Source: JAWPNA01 sp045402695
GTDB taxonomy: Bacteria > Acidobacteriota > Polarisedimenticolia > JACPZX01 > DASXTC01
Reading direction: 5' to 3'
Length of the DNA: 19,524 bases
NCBI GenBank assembly: GCA_045402695.1
Contig: JAWPNA010000287.1
Coordinates: 1-19,524 of the forward strand
Part shown: in pieces, positions 1 through 11,442 of the stretch
How positions within the stretch are numbered: the stretch's first letter is position 1
How the letters are laid out: each line of letters opens with the position of its first letter
Notes under the pieces: model-generated
Seen by the model: only the letters and a program-made list of their open reading frames with translations
The model's database searches: none
What the model was told of the DNA's origin: nothing
Program-made: the position numbers and the translations under genes

Positions 1-2
1 CC

Positions 3-341
3 TCGGGGAGAGTCGGCTCGCTCGCCCATTTGCGGGGGGCGAAGATCTTCTGCTTCGCGGGGATCGCCCAACCCGACCGCTTCTTCGCGGACGCCGAAGC
101 GGCCGGTGCGTCTGTCGTGGGGATCGCTGCGTTCCCCGATCATCATTCTTACAGCACGGGCGATCTGGAGAAGGTGACGGCCGCTGCGGCCCGCGCGCGC
201 GCGGATCTGCTCCTGACGACCGAGAAGGACGCGGCGAGGCTCGGCCCCCGGCGACCGCAGGGGCTCTACGCGCTGAGGATCGAGGCCGCCGTTGACGAGG
301 AAGACAGCTTCGCCGAGCTGCTGCGTCGGGCCGTGCCATGA
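3..341 (+). CDS. lpxK: Tetraacyldisaccharide 4'-kinase, C-terminal part (5' end outside window)
   Basis: LpxK phosphorylates the 4' position of the tetraacyldisaccharide-1-phosphate precursor at the inner membrane, giving lipid IVA. The frame is open from the window edge, so only the last 112 or so residues of a protein usually over 300 long are visible. Recognisable family features are the FAGIAQPDRFF segment, the FPDHHSY segment (DHH at 138-146) and the TTEKD motif at 216-230, all in the usual order for the C-terminal domain. A TTG at position 30 could be read as a start, but the family match continues through it, so the true start lies upstream. The stop TGA overlaps the ATG of the acyltransferase gene (ATGA at 338-341). 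Identification is by motif memory; the acyltransferase and heptose genes that follow support it. Confidence 0.88.
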   Translation, partial: SGRVGSLAHLRGAKIFCFAGIAQPDRFFADAEAAGASVVGIAAFPDHHSYSTGDLEKVTAAAARARADLLLTTEKDAARLGPRRPQGLYALRIEAAVDEEDSFAELLRRAVP

Positions 342-1285
342 CGAGAGCTCGGGCGCTGATCGAGTACGCGCCGATTCTCTGGATCTCGTGGGGCCTGAGG
401 CTGCTCCCGCGGCGCGCCGCGCTCGCGGCGGGGCGGGCGGCGGGGCGCGTCGCCTGGCTGCTGGACGGCGAGCACCGCCGCGTCGCGCTCCAGAACCTGG
501 CGGCGGCGTACGGCGACGCGCTGCGAAAGAGCGAGCACAGGCGCCTCGCGCGCCGCGTCTTCGCGCACTTCGGGGCGGTGGCGGTCGATTGCCTCCTCAT
601 GAGGTGGATGAAGCCGCGCGACCTCGATCGGCTCGTCGCATACGAAGGGGTCGAGCACCTCCGCAATGCGTTTCTGAAAGGCAAGGGAGTCTTCGTCGTC
701 TCCGGGCACTTCGGCAACTGGGAGATGGTGGCGTTGATGCAGGGTTGGCTCGGCTACCCGATGGCCATGGTGACGCGCCCTCTCGACAACCCGTATCTGG
801 AGAATCTGCTCTTCATGGGACGCGCCGCCTCGGGAAACGAGGTGATCCACAAGCACCGGGCCGTGCATGGGATCCTCAAGGCGATCAAGCACGGCTGGTG
901 CGTCGCCATGGTGATCGATCAGGACACGCGGGGCGCGGAGCATGTCTTCGTGGACTTCTTCGGACGGCCAGCGGCCACCACTCCCGCTCTGGGTGTGCTT
1001 GCCCTCAAGACCGGTGCGCCGATCGTCCCGGTGTTCGGCGTGCCGATCCCGGGCGGGAAGTACCGGATCACCTATCTTCCGGAGGTGCCCGTGGAGAAGA
1101 TCGCGGTGGCGGGAGACAGGGAGTCGGACGTGAGGGCCGTCACGCAGGAATGCACCCGGATCATCGAAGAGGAGGTGCGCCGGCGCCCCGAGTGCTGGCT
1201 CTGGATGCACAAACGATGGAAAAGGCGTCCCCGTGAGGGCGGCTGTCGCGCGGCGAAGATGGCCGCCGGTCGGGAGAGGGCATGA
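338..1285 (+). CDS. LpxL/HtrB-family lipid A acyltransferase
   Basis: This 315-residue protein belongs to the lysophospholipid/lauroyl acyltransferase family (HtrB, LpxL, LpxM), which adds secondary acyl chains to Kdo-lipid IVA at the cytoplasmic face of the inner membrane. The N-terminus (residues 9-42) is hydrophobic with arginines, fitting a membrane anchor. The catalytic HxxxxE motif is HFGNWE, with H124 and E129. The VIDQDTRGAEHVFVDFFGRPA stretch and the WLWMHKRWK ending are also typical. About 15 basic residues follow the family core and look like a non-conserved tail. The start ATG overlaps the lpxK stop, with no strong Shine-Dalgarno, so translation probably depends on coupling. Which chain (lauroyl, myristoyl or other) and which position it acylates cannot be read from the sequence, so no symbol is given. 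Confidence 0.9.
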   Translation: MTRARALIEYAPILWISWGLRLLPRRAALAAGRAAGRVAWLLDGEHRRVALQNLAAAYGDALRKSEHRRLARRVFAHFGAVAVDCLLMRWMKPRDLDRLVAYEGVEHLRNAFLKGKGVFVVSGHFGNWEMVALMQGWLGYPMAMVTRPLDNPYLENLLFMGRAASGNEVIHKHRAVHGILKAIKHGWCVAMVIDQDTRGAEHVFVDFFGRPAATTPALGVLALKTGAPIVPVFGVPIPGGKYRITYLPEVPVEKIAVAGDRESDVRAVTQECTRIIEEEVRRRPECWLWMHKRWKRRPREGGCRAAKMAAGRERA

Positions 1286-1863
1286 ATCGGCGCGCGATCT
1301 TCATGGACCGCGATGGCACGGTGAGCGACGAGGTGGGCTACGTCAACCACATCGATCGCTACCGGCTGCTGCCCCGCTCGGCCCAGGCCATCCGCAGGAT
1401 CAACGAGGCCGGACTGCTGGCCTTCGTCATCACCAACCAGTCCGGAGTGGCGCGCGGCTTGTTCGACGAGGCGCTGCTTCACGAGGTGCACGCCACGCTG
1501 ACGCGGTGGCTGGCGGAGCGCGGCGCCCGTGTCGACGGGATCTACTTCTGCCCGCACCATCCCAAGGAGGGCGAGCCTCCCTTCAGACAGGATTGCGACT
1601 GCCGCAAGCCGCGGCCCGGGCTGCTGAAGCGCGCGGCGGAGGAGCACGGAGTGGATCTTTCCGCCTCCTACATGATCGGCGACACGGTGCTCGACATCGA
1701 GGCGGCGCGCAACGCGGGCGCCACGGGGGTCCTGGTGTTGACCGGGTACGGCAAGGGGGATCTGCAGTACAGGATGGCGAAGCGCGGCCTCGCTCCGGCT
1801 CACGTGGCTGCCGATCTGATGGAGGCGGTGGAATGGATCCTCGAGAGGGAGCAAGGCCGGTGA
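1282..1863 (+). CDS. gmhB: D-glycero-D-manno-heptose 1,7-bisphosphate 7-phosphatase
   Basis: GmhB removes the 7-phosphate from heptose 1,7-bisphosphate between the kinase and nucleotidyl-transfer steps of ADP-heptose synthesis. The 193-residue product is a HAD-superfamily phosphatase. The DRDGT nucleophile motif is at residues 9-13, TNQSG at 51-55 is motif II, CRKPRPG carries the conserved lysine K109, and MIGDTVLDIEAA holds the acidic motif at D134. A zinc-binding insertion specific to GmhB is visible as C90, H92, C105 and C107. The ATG overlaps the acyltransferase stop (ATGA), with GGGAGAGGG just upstream as ribosome binding site. Its place directly before the kinase and adenylyltransferase genes supports heptose rather than histidinol-phosphate as substrate. 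Anomer preference is not determined. Confidence 0.93.
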   Translation: MNRRAIFMDRDGTVSDEVGYVNHIDRYRLLPRSAQAIRRINEAGLLAFVITNQSGVARGLFDEALLHEVHATLTRWLAERGARVDGIYFCPHHPKEGEPPFRQDCDCRKPRPGLLKRAAEEHGVDLSASYMIGDTVLDIEAARNAGATGVLVLTGYGKGDLQYRMAKRGLAPAHVAADLMEAVEWILEREQGR

Positions 1864-2885
1864 GAGATCTCCTCTTGCCGCTCATCGACCGATTCACCGG
1901 GACGAAGGTGGCCGTGCTGGCCGACTTGGTGCTCGACGAGTTCCTGTACGGAGAGATCGTACGCGTCTCGCGCGAGGCACCGGTGCTCATCATCGATCAC
2001 AAGAGGATGGACGCCATGCCGGGCGGCGGCGCCAACGCGGCCAATAATCTGCGCGCCCTGGGGGGTGAGCCGCTCCCCGTCGGCGTCGTGGGAGACGACG
2101 ATGCGGGTCGCCGGCTCGCGGCGCTTCTGCGCGCGGCGGGCATCGACACGTCGGCGCTGGTCACGCTCTCCGGGTACGTCACGCCCACCAAGACGCGCGT
2201 TCTCGCCGGATTGCCCCACTCGCGGCCCCAGCAGGTGATCCGGATCGATCGGGGCACGCCGCGAACCGTCGCGGCGGAAAGCGCCCTGGCCGCCGCGGAG
2301 AGGGCCGCCGCGCTTCTCTCGCAAGGAGTGAACGGGATCCTGCTGTCCGACTACGGGTACGATCTCGTCACCCCGGAGGCGACGCGCGGGCTGATCGCGC
2401 AGGCGCGCCTGTACGACGTCCCGGTGACGTGCGACTCGCGCCATCGCATGAGAGCGTACCGCGGCGTCACCGCGGGCACCCCCAACCTGGAGGAGGCCGA
2501 GGAGATGCTGGGCGCGCGGCTCGACGACGAGGGCGCGCGGGTCGAGGACGCGGGAGGCCGCATGCTGGCCGCGCTGGACTGCAGCGCGCTGCTGGTGACC
2601 CGCGGAAGCCGCGGCATGACCCTGCTGGAGGACGGCGTGAAGCCGTTCGACATTCCCGTCTTCGGCTCCGATCAGGTGGCCGACGTGACCGGCGCGGGCG
2701 ACACGGTGATTGCGGCCTTCACGCTCGCGCTGGCCGCGGGGGCCACCTTTCGACTGGCCGCATCACTCGCCAACGTGGCCGCAGGTCTCGTGGTGATGAA
2801 GCGCGGCACCGCCACGGTCACGGCGGACGAGCTGAGGGATGCGATCGCGGGAAAGGCAGGCCTTACCGGATCGCCGCGGCCATGA
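1860..2885 (+). CDS. rfaE1: D-glycero-beta-D-manno-heptose-7-phosphate kinase (stand-alone RfaE domain I)
   Basis: This enzyme phosphorylates C1 of heptose 7-phosphate, producing the bisphosphate used by GmhB. The 341-residue protein is a PfkB/ribokinase-family kinase. PGGGANAANNLRALGG (54-69) is the N-terminal sugar-binding signature, and DVTGAGDT (275-282) carries the anion hole and catalytic base D281. The frame is open far upstream, but the GTG at 1860 is the best start: it has GAGAGGGAG eight bases upstream, overlaps the gmhB stop as GTGA, and gives an N-terminus of family length. In E. coli this domain is fused to the adenylyltransferase as HldE; here the two halves are separate genes overlapping by four bases. 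The usual DYxKG loop after the acceptor-site strand reads DYGYD here, a small deviation. Confidence 0.92.
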   Translation: MRDLLLPLIDRFTGTKVAVLADLVLDEFLYGEIVRVSREAPVLIIDHKRMDAMPGGGANAANNLRALGGEPLPVGVVGDDDAGRRLAALLRAAGIDTSALVTLSGYVTPTKTRVLAGLPHSRPQQVIRIDRGTPRTVAAESALAAAERAAALLSQGVNGILLSDYGYDLVTPEATRGLIAQARLYDVPVTCDSRHRMRAYRGVTAGTPNLEEAEEMLGARLDDEGARVEDAGGRMLAALDCSALLVTRGSRGMTLLEDGVKPFDIPVFGSDQVADVTGAGDTVIAAFTLALAAGATFRLAASLANVAAGLVVMKRGTATVTADELRDAIAGKAGLTGSPRP

Positions 2886-3373
2886 CGCGCGCGCTCGGAG
2901 CCGGCAAGATCAAGACGCTTGCCGACCTGCTTGAAGTGGCCGCGGCCGAGCGCCGGGCCGGACGGACCATCGCCTTCGCCAACGGCATCTTCGATCTGCT
3001 GCATGCCGGTCACGTGCGCTACCTGCAGGCCGCGGCCCTGGAGGCCGACCTGCTCGTGGTGGGGGTCAACGCGGACGCCTCGGTGCGTCTCTTGAAAGGC
3101 GAGGGGCGTCCCGTGATGCCCGCCACGGAGCGCGCGGAGATCCTCTCCGCCATCGCTTGCGTGGACTACGTCGTGGTTTTCGAGGAGACGACCTGCGACG
3201 CCTTGCTGGCCTCGCTCCGCCCCGACATCCACTGCAAGGGGACCGACTACACGATCGACACCGTGCCCGAGGCCGCCACCGTGCGGAGCTACGGCGGCCG
3301 CATTGCCATCGTGGGGGACGGCAAGGACCACGCCACGAGGGATCTCATCGCCGCAATCAGGGGGACACGATGA
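2882..3373 (+). CDS. rfaE2: D-glycero-beta-D-manno-heptose 1-phosphate adenylyltransferase (stand-alone RfaE domain II)
   Basis: This enzyme transfers AMP from ATP to heptose 1-phosphate, giving ADP-D,D-heptose, which an epimerase not present here converts to the donor for lipopolysaccharide inner core. The 163-residue product is a cytidylyltransferase-like nucleotidyltransferase. It has FANGIFDLLHAGHVRYL with the HxGH motif at residues 41-44, and CKGTDYT at 118-124. The family's serine/threonine-rich segment near the C-terminus, usually HSTT-like, reads DHATRD here. The start ATG overlaps the rfaE1 stop; no clear Shine-Dalgarno is seen, so coupling is likely. The gene ends 6 bases from the stop of convergent carB, leaving no intergenic terminator. 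Confidence 0.93.
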   Translation: MTRALGAGKIKTLADLLEVAAAERRAGRTIAFANGIFDLLHAGHVRYLQAAALEADLLVVGVNADASVRLLKGEGRPVMPATERAEILSAIACVDYVVVFEETTCDALLASLRPDIHCKGTDYTIDTVPEAATVRSYGGRIAIVGDGKDHATRDLIAAIRGTR

Positions 3374-3379
3374 TGCGTG

Positions 3380-6592
<3,213 letters not shown>

Positions 6593-6613
6593 CAGCGCCC
6601 TTCTCAGTGAGCG

Positions 6614-7177
6614 TTACTTCTTCTTCGCGCTCTTGGGCCTGGCCTTGGACGGGCGGGGGGCCGAGTCTTCCCTGTCCTTCGCCGGGACCTCCGGTGAGGA
6701 GCCTCCGGGGGCGTCATCCGGGGAAGGGGCGGTGCCGGCCTTCGTGCGCCTGCCGCTCATGAGGCGCGAGGCCAGGCCGGGCCGCTTCTTCTTTTCCTCT
6801 TCCTGTTTCTTGAAGACCGGCTCGGAGCCGAGCAGCTCCACCAGGGCCATCTCCGCGCCGTCTCCCTGCCGGCGTCCCAGCTTCAGGATGCGCGTGTAGC
6901 CGCCGTTTCGCTCCATGTACCTGGCCGACAGCGTGTCGAACAGCTTTTTGGCCACGGCGCGATCCTGTATGTGCCGCAGCACCTGGCGCCGGGCGTGCAG
7001 ATCGTCGCGCTTGGACTTCGTGATCAGCTTCTCGGCGAAGGGCCGCAGCTCCTTGGCCTTCATCAGCGTGGTCCTGATCCGCTCACGCTCGAAAAGTGCC
7101 GTGGAGAGCGCCCGCAGGGTCGCGATCCTGTGTGAGTGCTTGCGCCCCAGCTTCCGGAAGGCCTTGTTGTGGAACAT
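6614..7177 (-). CDS. rplQ: 50S ribosomal protein L17 with long C-terminal tail
   Basis: L17 binds 23S rRNA near the polypeptide exit tunnel. The first 122 or so residues are the conserved protein: FRKLGRKHSHRIATLRAL, then LFERERIRTT, then the NGGYTRILKLGRRQGDGAEM motif at 91-110. The product is 187 residues, against about 120-130 in E. coli-like forms. The extra 60-65 residues are a charged Lys/Pro/Ala/Ser-rich low-complexity tail ending in SAKKK, probably disordered. The start ATG has GAGGAG nine bases upstream, lying within the last codons of rpoA. It is the last ribosomal gene of the cluster, followed after 21 bases by carB with no terminator-like structure in the gap. Confidence 0.96.
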   Translation of the reverse strand: MFHNKAFRKLGRKHSHRIATLRALSTALFERERIRTTLMKAKELRPFAEKLITKSKRDDLHARRQVLRHIQDRAVAKKLFDTLSARYMERNGGYTRILKLGRRQGDGAEMALVELLGSEPVFKKQEEEKKKRPGLASRLMSGRRTKAGTAPSPDDAPGGSSPEVPAKDREDSAPRPSKARPKSAKKK

Positions 7178-7188
7178 CGCCTATCTCC

Positions 7189-8184
<996 letters not shown>

Positions 8185-8207
8185 CGGGCAACTCCTTACG
8201 TTGCGTC

Positions 8208-8834
8208 CTACTTCGAGTAAAGTTCGACGATGAGCTGCTCTTGGATCGGCAGCGTAATGTCTTCACGCGCCGGCATCGACGTCAGCGTGCCGCGAAAGCT
8301 CTCGGCCTCCAGCGACAGCCAGCGAGGCACGCCCCGCGCGCGCGCCTGTTCGATGGCCGACAGGATGAGGAGGTTTTTCCGGCTCGTCTCCTTCAAGCTC
8401 ACGACGGCGCCCGGCCTCACTTCGAACGACGGGACGTCCACGCGCCTGCCGTCCACCAGGATGTGTCCGTGGCTGACGACCTGGCGGCCCTGAGACCGCG
8501 AGGATGCGAACCCCAGGCGGTATACGATGTTGTCGAGACGGCGCTCCAGAATGCCGAGGAGGTTCTCGCCGGTGATGCCGCGCTGCCGCTCCGCCGCCGC
8601 AAAGTGGCGCCTGAACTGTCGTTCCAGGACTCCGTAGATCCGCTTGGTCTTCTGCTTCTCGCGAAGCTGGACGCCGTAGGCCTGGATCTTCACGCGCCTG
8701 TTGCCGTGCTGGCCGGGCGCGTAGTTGCGTTTCTCGATCGCGCAGGAAGGCTTGAAGCACCGCTCCCCCTTGAGGAACAGTTTCATCCCCTCGCGACGAC
8801 ACAGCCTGCAGACAGGACCTCGATAACGTGCCAC
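8208..8834 (-). CDS. rpsD: 30S ribosomal protein S4, zinc-binding form
   Basis: S4 is a primary 16S rRNA binder that starts assembly of the 30S body. The 208-residue product begins with VARYRGPVCRLCRREG and carries four cysteines, C9, C12, C26 and C31, so it is the zinc-binding (C+) form rather than the cysteine-free form. The S4 RNA-binding domain follows (ERRLDNIVYRLGFASSRSQ, then QVVSHGHILVDGRRV), and the protein ends VELYSK. The start is GTG with a strong GAGGAGGAG a few bases upstream, at the distal end of rpsK. In E. coli S4 represses its own alpha operon through a leader pseudoknot before rpsM; I could not recognise an equivalent here. Confidence 0.97.
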   Translation of the reverse strand: MARYRGPVCRLCRREGMKLFLKGERCFKPSCAIEKRNYAPGQHGNRRVKIQAYGVQLREKQKTKRIYGVLERQFRRHFAAAERQRGITGENLLGILERRLDNIVYRLGFASSRSQGRQVVSHGHILVDGRRVDVPSFEVRPGAVVSLKETSRKNLLILSAIEQARARGVPRWLSLEAESFRGTLTSMPAREDITLPIQEQLIVELYSK

Positions 8835-8846
8835 TGATTCTCCTCC

Positions 8847-9242
8847 TCAAACCCTTCGGCGCTTGGGCGGCCGGCACCCATTGTGCGGAATCGGCGTGAC
8901 GTCCTTGATCGACTTGATCTCCATGCCCGTGGCCTGAAGCGCCCTGACGGACGACTCGCGGCCCGCGCCCGGGCCCTTCACGCGCACCTCGAGGGATCGC
9001 ACGCCGTGCTCCTTGGCGGCGCTGGCCGCGGCCTGCGCCGCGATCTGGGCTGCGAAGGGTGTCCCCTTGCGGGAGCCCTTGAAACCGTGCTGGCCCGCGC
9101 TGCTCCACGCGACGATCTTCCCTTCCATGTCCGCGATGCTGATGATCGTGTTGTTGAACGAGGCGTGGATGTGCGCCACGCCCATCGGGACGTTGCGCTT
9201 TTCCTTCTTCTTGCCGCCCCCCTTCTTCTTGCCCCCGGCCAT
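8847..9242 (-). CDS. rpsK: 30S ribosomal protein S11
   Basis: S11 sits on the 30S platform near the E site and mRNA exit. The 131-residue protein has a short Lys/Gly-rich N-terminus (KKKGGGKKKEK) before the conserved core GVAHIHASFNNTIISIAD. GQHGFKGSRKGTPFAAQ and VKGPGAGRESSVRAL follow, and it ends with the signature DVTPIPHNGCRPPKRRRV. The ATG has AAAGGAT about eight bases upstream and lies 6 bases after rpsM. The identification is not in doubt. The lysine-rich N-terminus is common in S11 and is not evidence for another function. Confidence 0.98.
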   Translation of the reverse strand: MAGGKKKGGGKKKEKRNVPMGVAHIHASFNNTIISIADMEGKIVAWSSAGQHGFKGSRKGTPFAAQIAAQAAASAAKEHGVRSLEVRVKGPGAGRESSVRALQATGMEIKSIKDVTPIPHNGCRPPKRRRV

Positions 9243-9248
9243 GACAGC

Positions 9249-9635
9249 CTATCCTTTCTTGCCGACGGTCTTCTTCTTGCCGGCGATCGCCACACGCGGC
9301 CCCCTGCGGGTGCGCGCGTTGGTATGGGTCCGCTGGCCCCGCGCCGGGAGGTTCCGGCGGTGCCTGTATCCTCGATAGGACCCGATTTCGATGAGGCGCC
9401 GGATGTCCATCTGGACGTTCTTGCGCAGGTCGCCCTCGACCCCGCCCTCGTCCTGGATGACCTTCCTGATGCGCGTCACCTCCTCCTCGGAGAGGTCCTT
9501 CACCTTGGTGTCCTTTTTCACGTCGGCCTTCATCAAGATACGCTGGGACCGCGAGCGGCCGATCCCGTAGATGTACGTCAGGCCGATCTCGACCTGCTTG
9601 CCCTGCGGAAGGTCCACGCCCGCGATTCGCGCCAC
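9249..9635 (-). CDS. rpsM: 30S ribosomal protein S13
   Basis: S13 is a head protein of the small subunit that contacts the P-site tRNA and bridges to the 50S subunit. The 128 residues begin VARIAGVDLPQGKQVEIGLTYIYGIG, followed by a helix-two-turn-helix region, then SYRGYRHRRNLPARGQRTHTNARTRRG, the family's C-terminal signature. The tail ends GKKKTVGKKG and is basic. The start is GTG, supported by a strong GAGGAGGT five bases upstream, which overlaps the 3' end of rpmJ. Order rpmJ-rpsM-rpsK-rpsD-rpoA-rplQ matches the alpha operon of most bacteria. Confidence 0.98.
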   Translation of the reverse strand: MARIAGVDLPQGKQVEIGLTYIYGIGRSRSQRILMKADVKKDTKVKDLSEEEVTRIRKVIQDEGGVEGDLRKNVQMDIRRLIEIGSYRGYRHRRNLPARGQRTHTNARTRRGPRVAIAGKKKTVGKKG

Positions 9636-9646
9636 CGGTTACCTCC

Positions 9647-9760
9647 TCATCCCTGCCGCTGCTTGTGTTTCTTGTTCTCGCAGATCACCCGGATGACACC
9701 GCGCCGCCGGATGATCTTGCACTTCTCGCACATTTTCTTGACGCTGCTGCGGACCTTCAT
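9647..9760 (-). CDS. rpmJ: 50S ribosomal protein L36, zinc-binding form
   Basis: This 37-residue protein is the smallest ribosomal protein and binds 23S rRNA late in 50S assembly. It begins MKVRSSVKKMCEKCKIIRRR and ends ENKKHKQRQG. The zinc ligands C11, C14, C27 and H32 are all present, so it is the primary zinc-binding paralogue rather than the zinc-free replacement. The ATG at 9760 is preceded by GGGGGTGA about five bases upstream. It lies between infA (33 bases upstream, the largest gap within the cluster) and rpsM (11 bases downstream), its usual place. Confidence 0.97.
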   Translation of the reverse strand: MKVRSSVKKMCEKCKIIRRRGVIRVICENKKHKQRQG

Positions 9761-9793
9761 GCGGTCACCCCCGCCCCGTTGCTTCAGGCCGGC

Positions 9794-10012
9794 TCACTTG
9801 TAGCGATAAACAATCCGTCCACGTGTCAGGTCGTAGGGCGACAGCTCCACTAGCACGCGATCCCCCGGCAGGATTCGGATGAAGTTCTTCCTCATTTTGC
9901 CCGAGATGTGCGCCAGGACCTTGTGCTTGTTCTCCAACTCCACCCGGAACATGGCGTTGGGCAGGGGCGCTACCACCACCGCCTCCACCTGGATCGCATC
10001 CTCTTTGGTCAT
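9794..10012 (-). CDS. infA: Translation initiation factor IF-1
   Basis: IF-1 blocks the A site during initiation and helps IF-2 and IF-3. The protein is a single OB fold with the conserved PNAMFRVELENKHKVLAHIS, GKMRKNFIRILPGDRV and ELSPYDLTRGRIVYR segments, and no frame damage. Read from the ATG at 10012 it is 72 residues, the length of E. coli IF-1, starting MTKEDAIQVEA. A TTG nine bases further upstream (10021) would add three residues. It has GGTGA six bases before it, whereas the ATG has GGGGAG only one base away. I prefer the ATG on family length, but the TTG is a real alternative. It follows map by 15 bases. Confidence 0.95.
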   Translation of the reverse strand: MTKEDAIQVEAVVVAPLPNAMFRVELENKHKVLAHISGKMRKNFIRILPGDRVLVELSPYDLTRGRIVYRYK

Positions 10013-10027
10013 ACTCCCCAATCCGCG

Positions 10028-10785
<758 letters not shown>

Positions 10786-10789
<4 letters not shown>

Positions 10790-11442
10790 CGCGACAAGGC
10801 CCCGGCAAGCGCAGCCTGCAAGCGCGCCTCCACCTGCTTTACTGTCCCCGAGGCGTCGATCTCCCTGAGCAGGCCCCGCCCGCGGTAGTAATCCACCAGC
10901 GGCTCGGTCTGCCCTCGATACACCTTCAGGCGTTGCACGACCACCTCCTCGCGGTCGTCCGGCCGCGTGAGGAGGACGCCCGAGCAGACGTCGCAGACGC
11001 CCGCCTTTTTCGGCGGCGCCCCTGTCATGTGATACGGCGCGCCGCACTTGACACACGCGAGGCGCCCGGACAGCCTCTTCACGATCTCGGCGTCATCCAG
11101 CATCAGGTACAGCACGTGATCGAGCGCCCGGCCCATCCGATTCAATATCAACTGAAGCATCTCGCCCTGACCCACGTTGCGCGGGTATCCGTCCAGGAGG
11201 AACCCCGCCTTCGCGTCGGGGGCCGCCAGCCTCTCTCCTACCATGTCGGCCATCACGTCGTCCGGCACCAAGTTGCCCGCCTCCACGATCGCCTTGGCCT
11301 TGAGCCCCACGGCCGTGCCGGCGGCGATGGCCCCCCGCAGCATATCCCCCGTGGAGATGTGAGGAACACCCAGAACCTGCTGCACGGCGGCCGCCTGCGT
11401 GCCCTTGCCGGCCCCCGGGGGCCCCAGAAGAACAAGCCTCAT
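10786..11442 (-). CDS. adk: Adenylate kinase, long form with zinc-type LID
   Basis: Adenylate kinase interconverts ATP plus AMP and two ADP in the cytosol. The 218-residue protein has the P-loop GPPGAGKGT at 7-15, the AMP-binding STGDMLR at 30-36, and GFLLDGYPRN at 80-89 where phenylalanine is commoner than tyrosine in the sixth place. The LID domain (about 125-162) carries C130, C133, C150 and C153, a four-cysteine zinc site as in many Gram-positive enzymes and unlike E. coli. The ATG overlaps the secY stop, and the adk stop overlaps the map start, so three genes are coupled in a row. The function is secure. Confidence 0.98.

Noticed and set aside
1233..1859. Upstream part of the open frame that contains rfaE1, which could suggest a larger fused protein
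   Set aside because: This part lies over gmhB in another frame, is arginine- and glycine-rich without homology, and the GTG at 1860 with its Shine-Dalgarno explains the start.
9761..9793. The 33-base infA-rpmJ gap as a site for an alpha-operon promoter or leader structure
   Set aside because: It is the longest gap in the cluster, but no -10/-35 pair or S4-type pseudoknot is recognisable in it.
10790..11056. N-terminal extension of the map reading frame into adk
   Set aside because: It overlaps the conserved adk frame, and the normal MetAP N-terminus starts at 10789.
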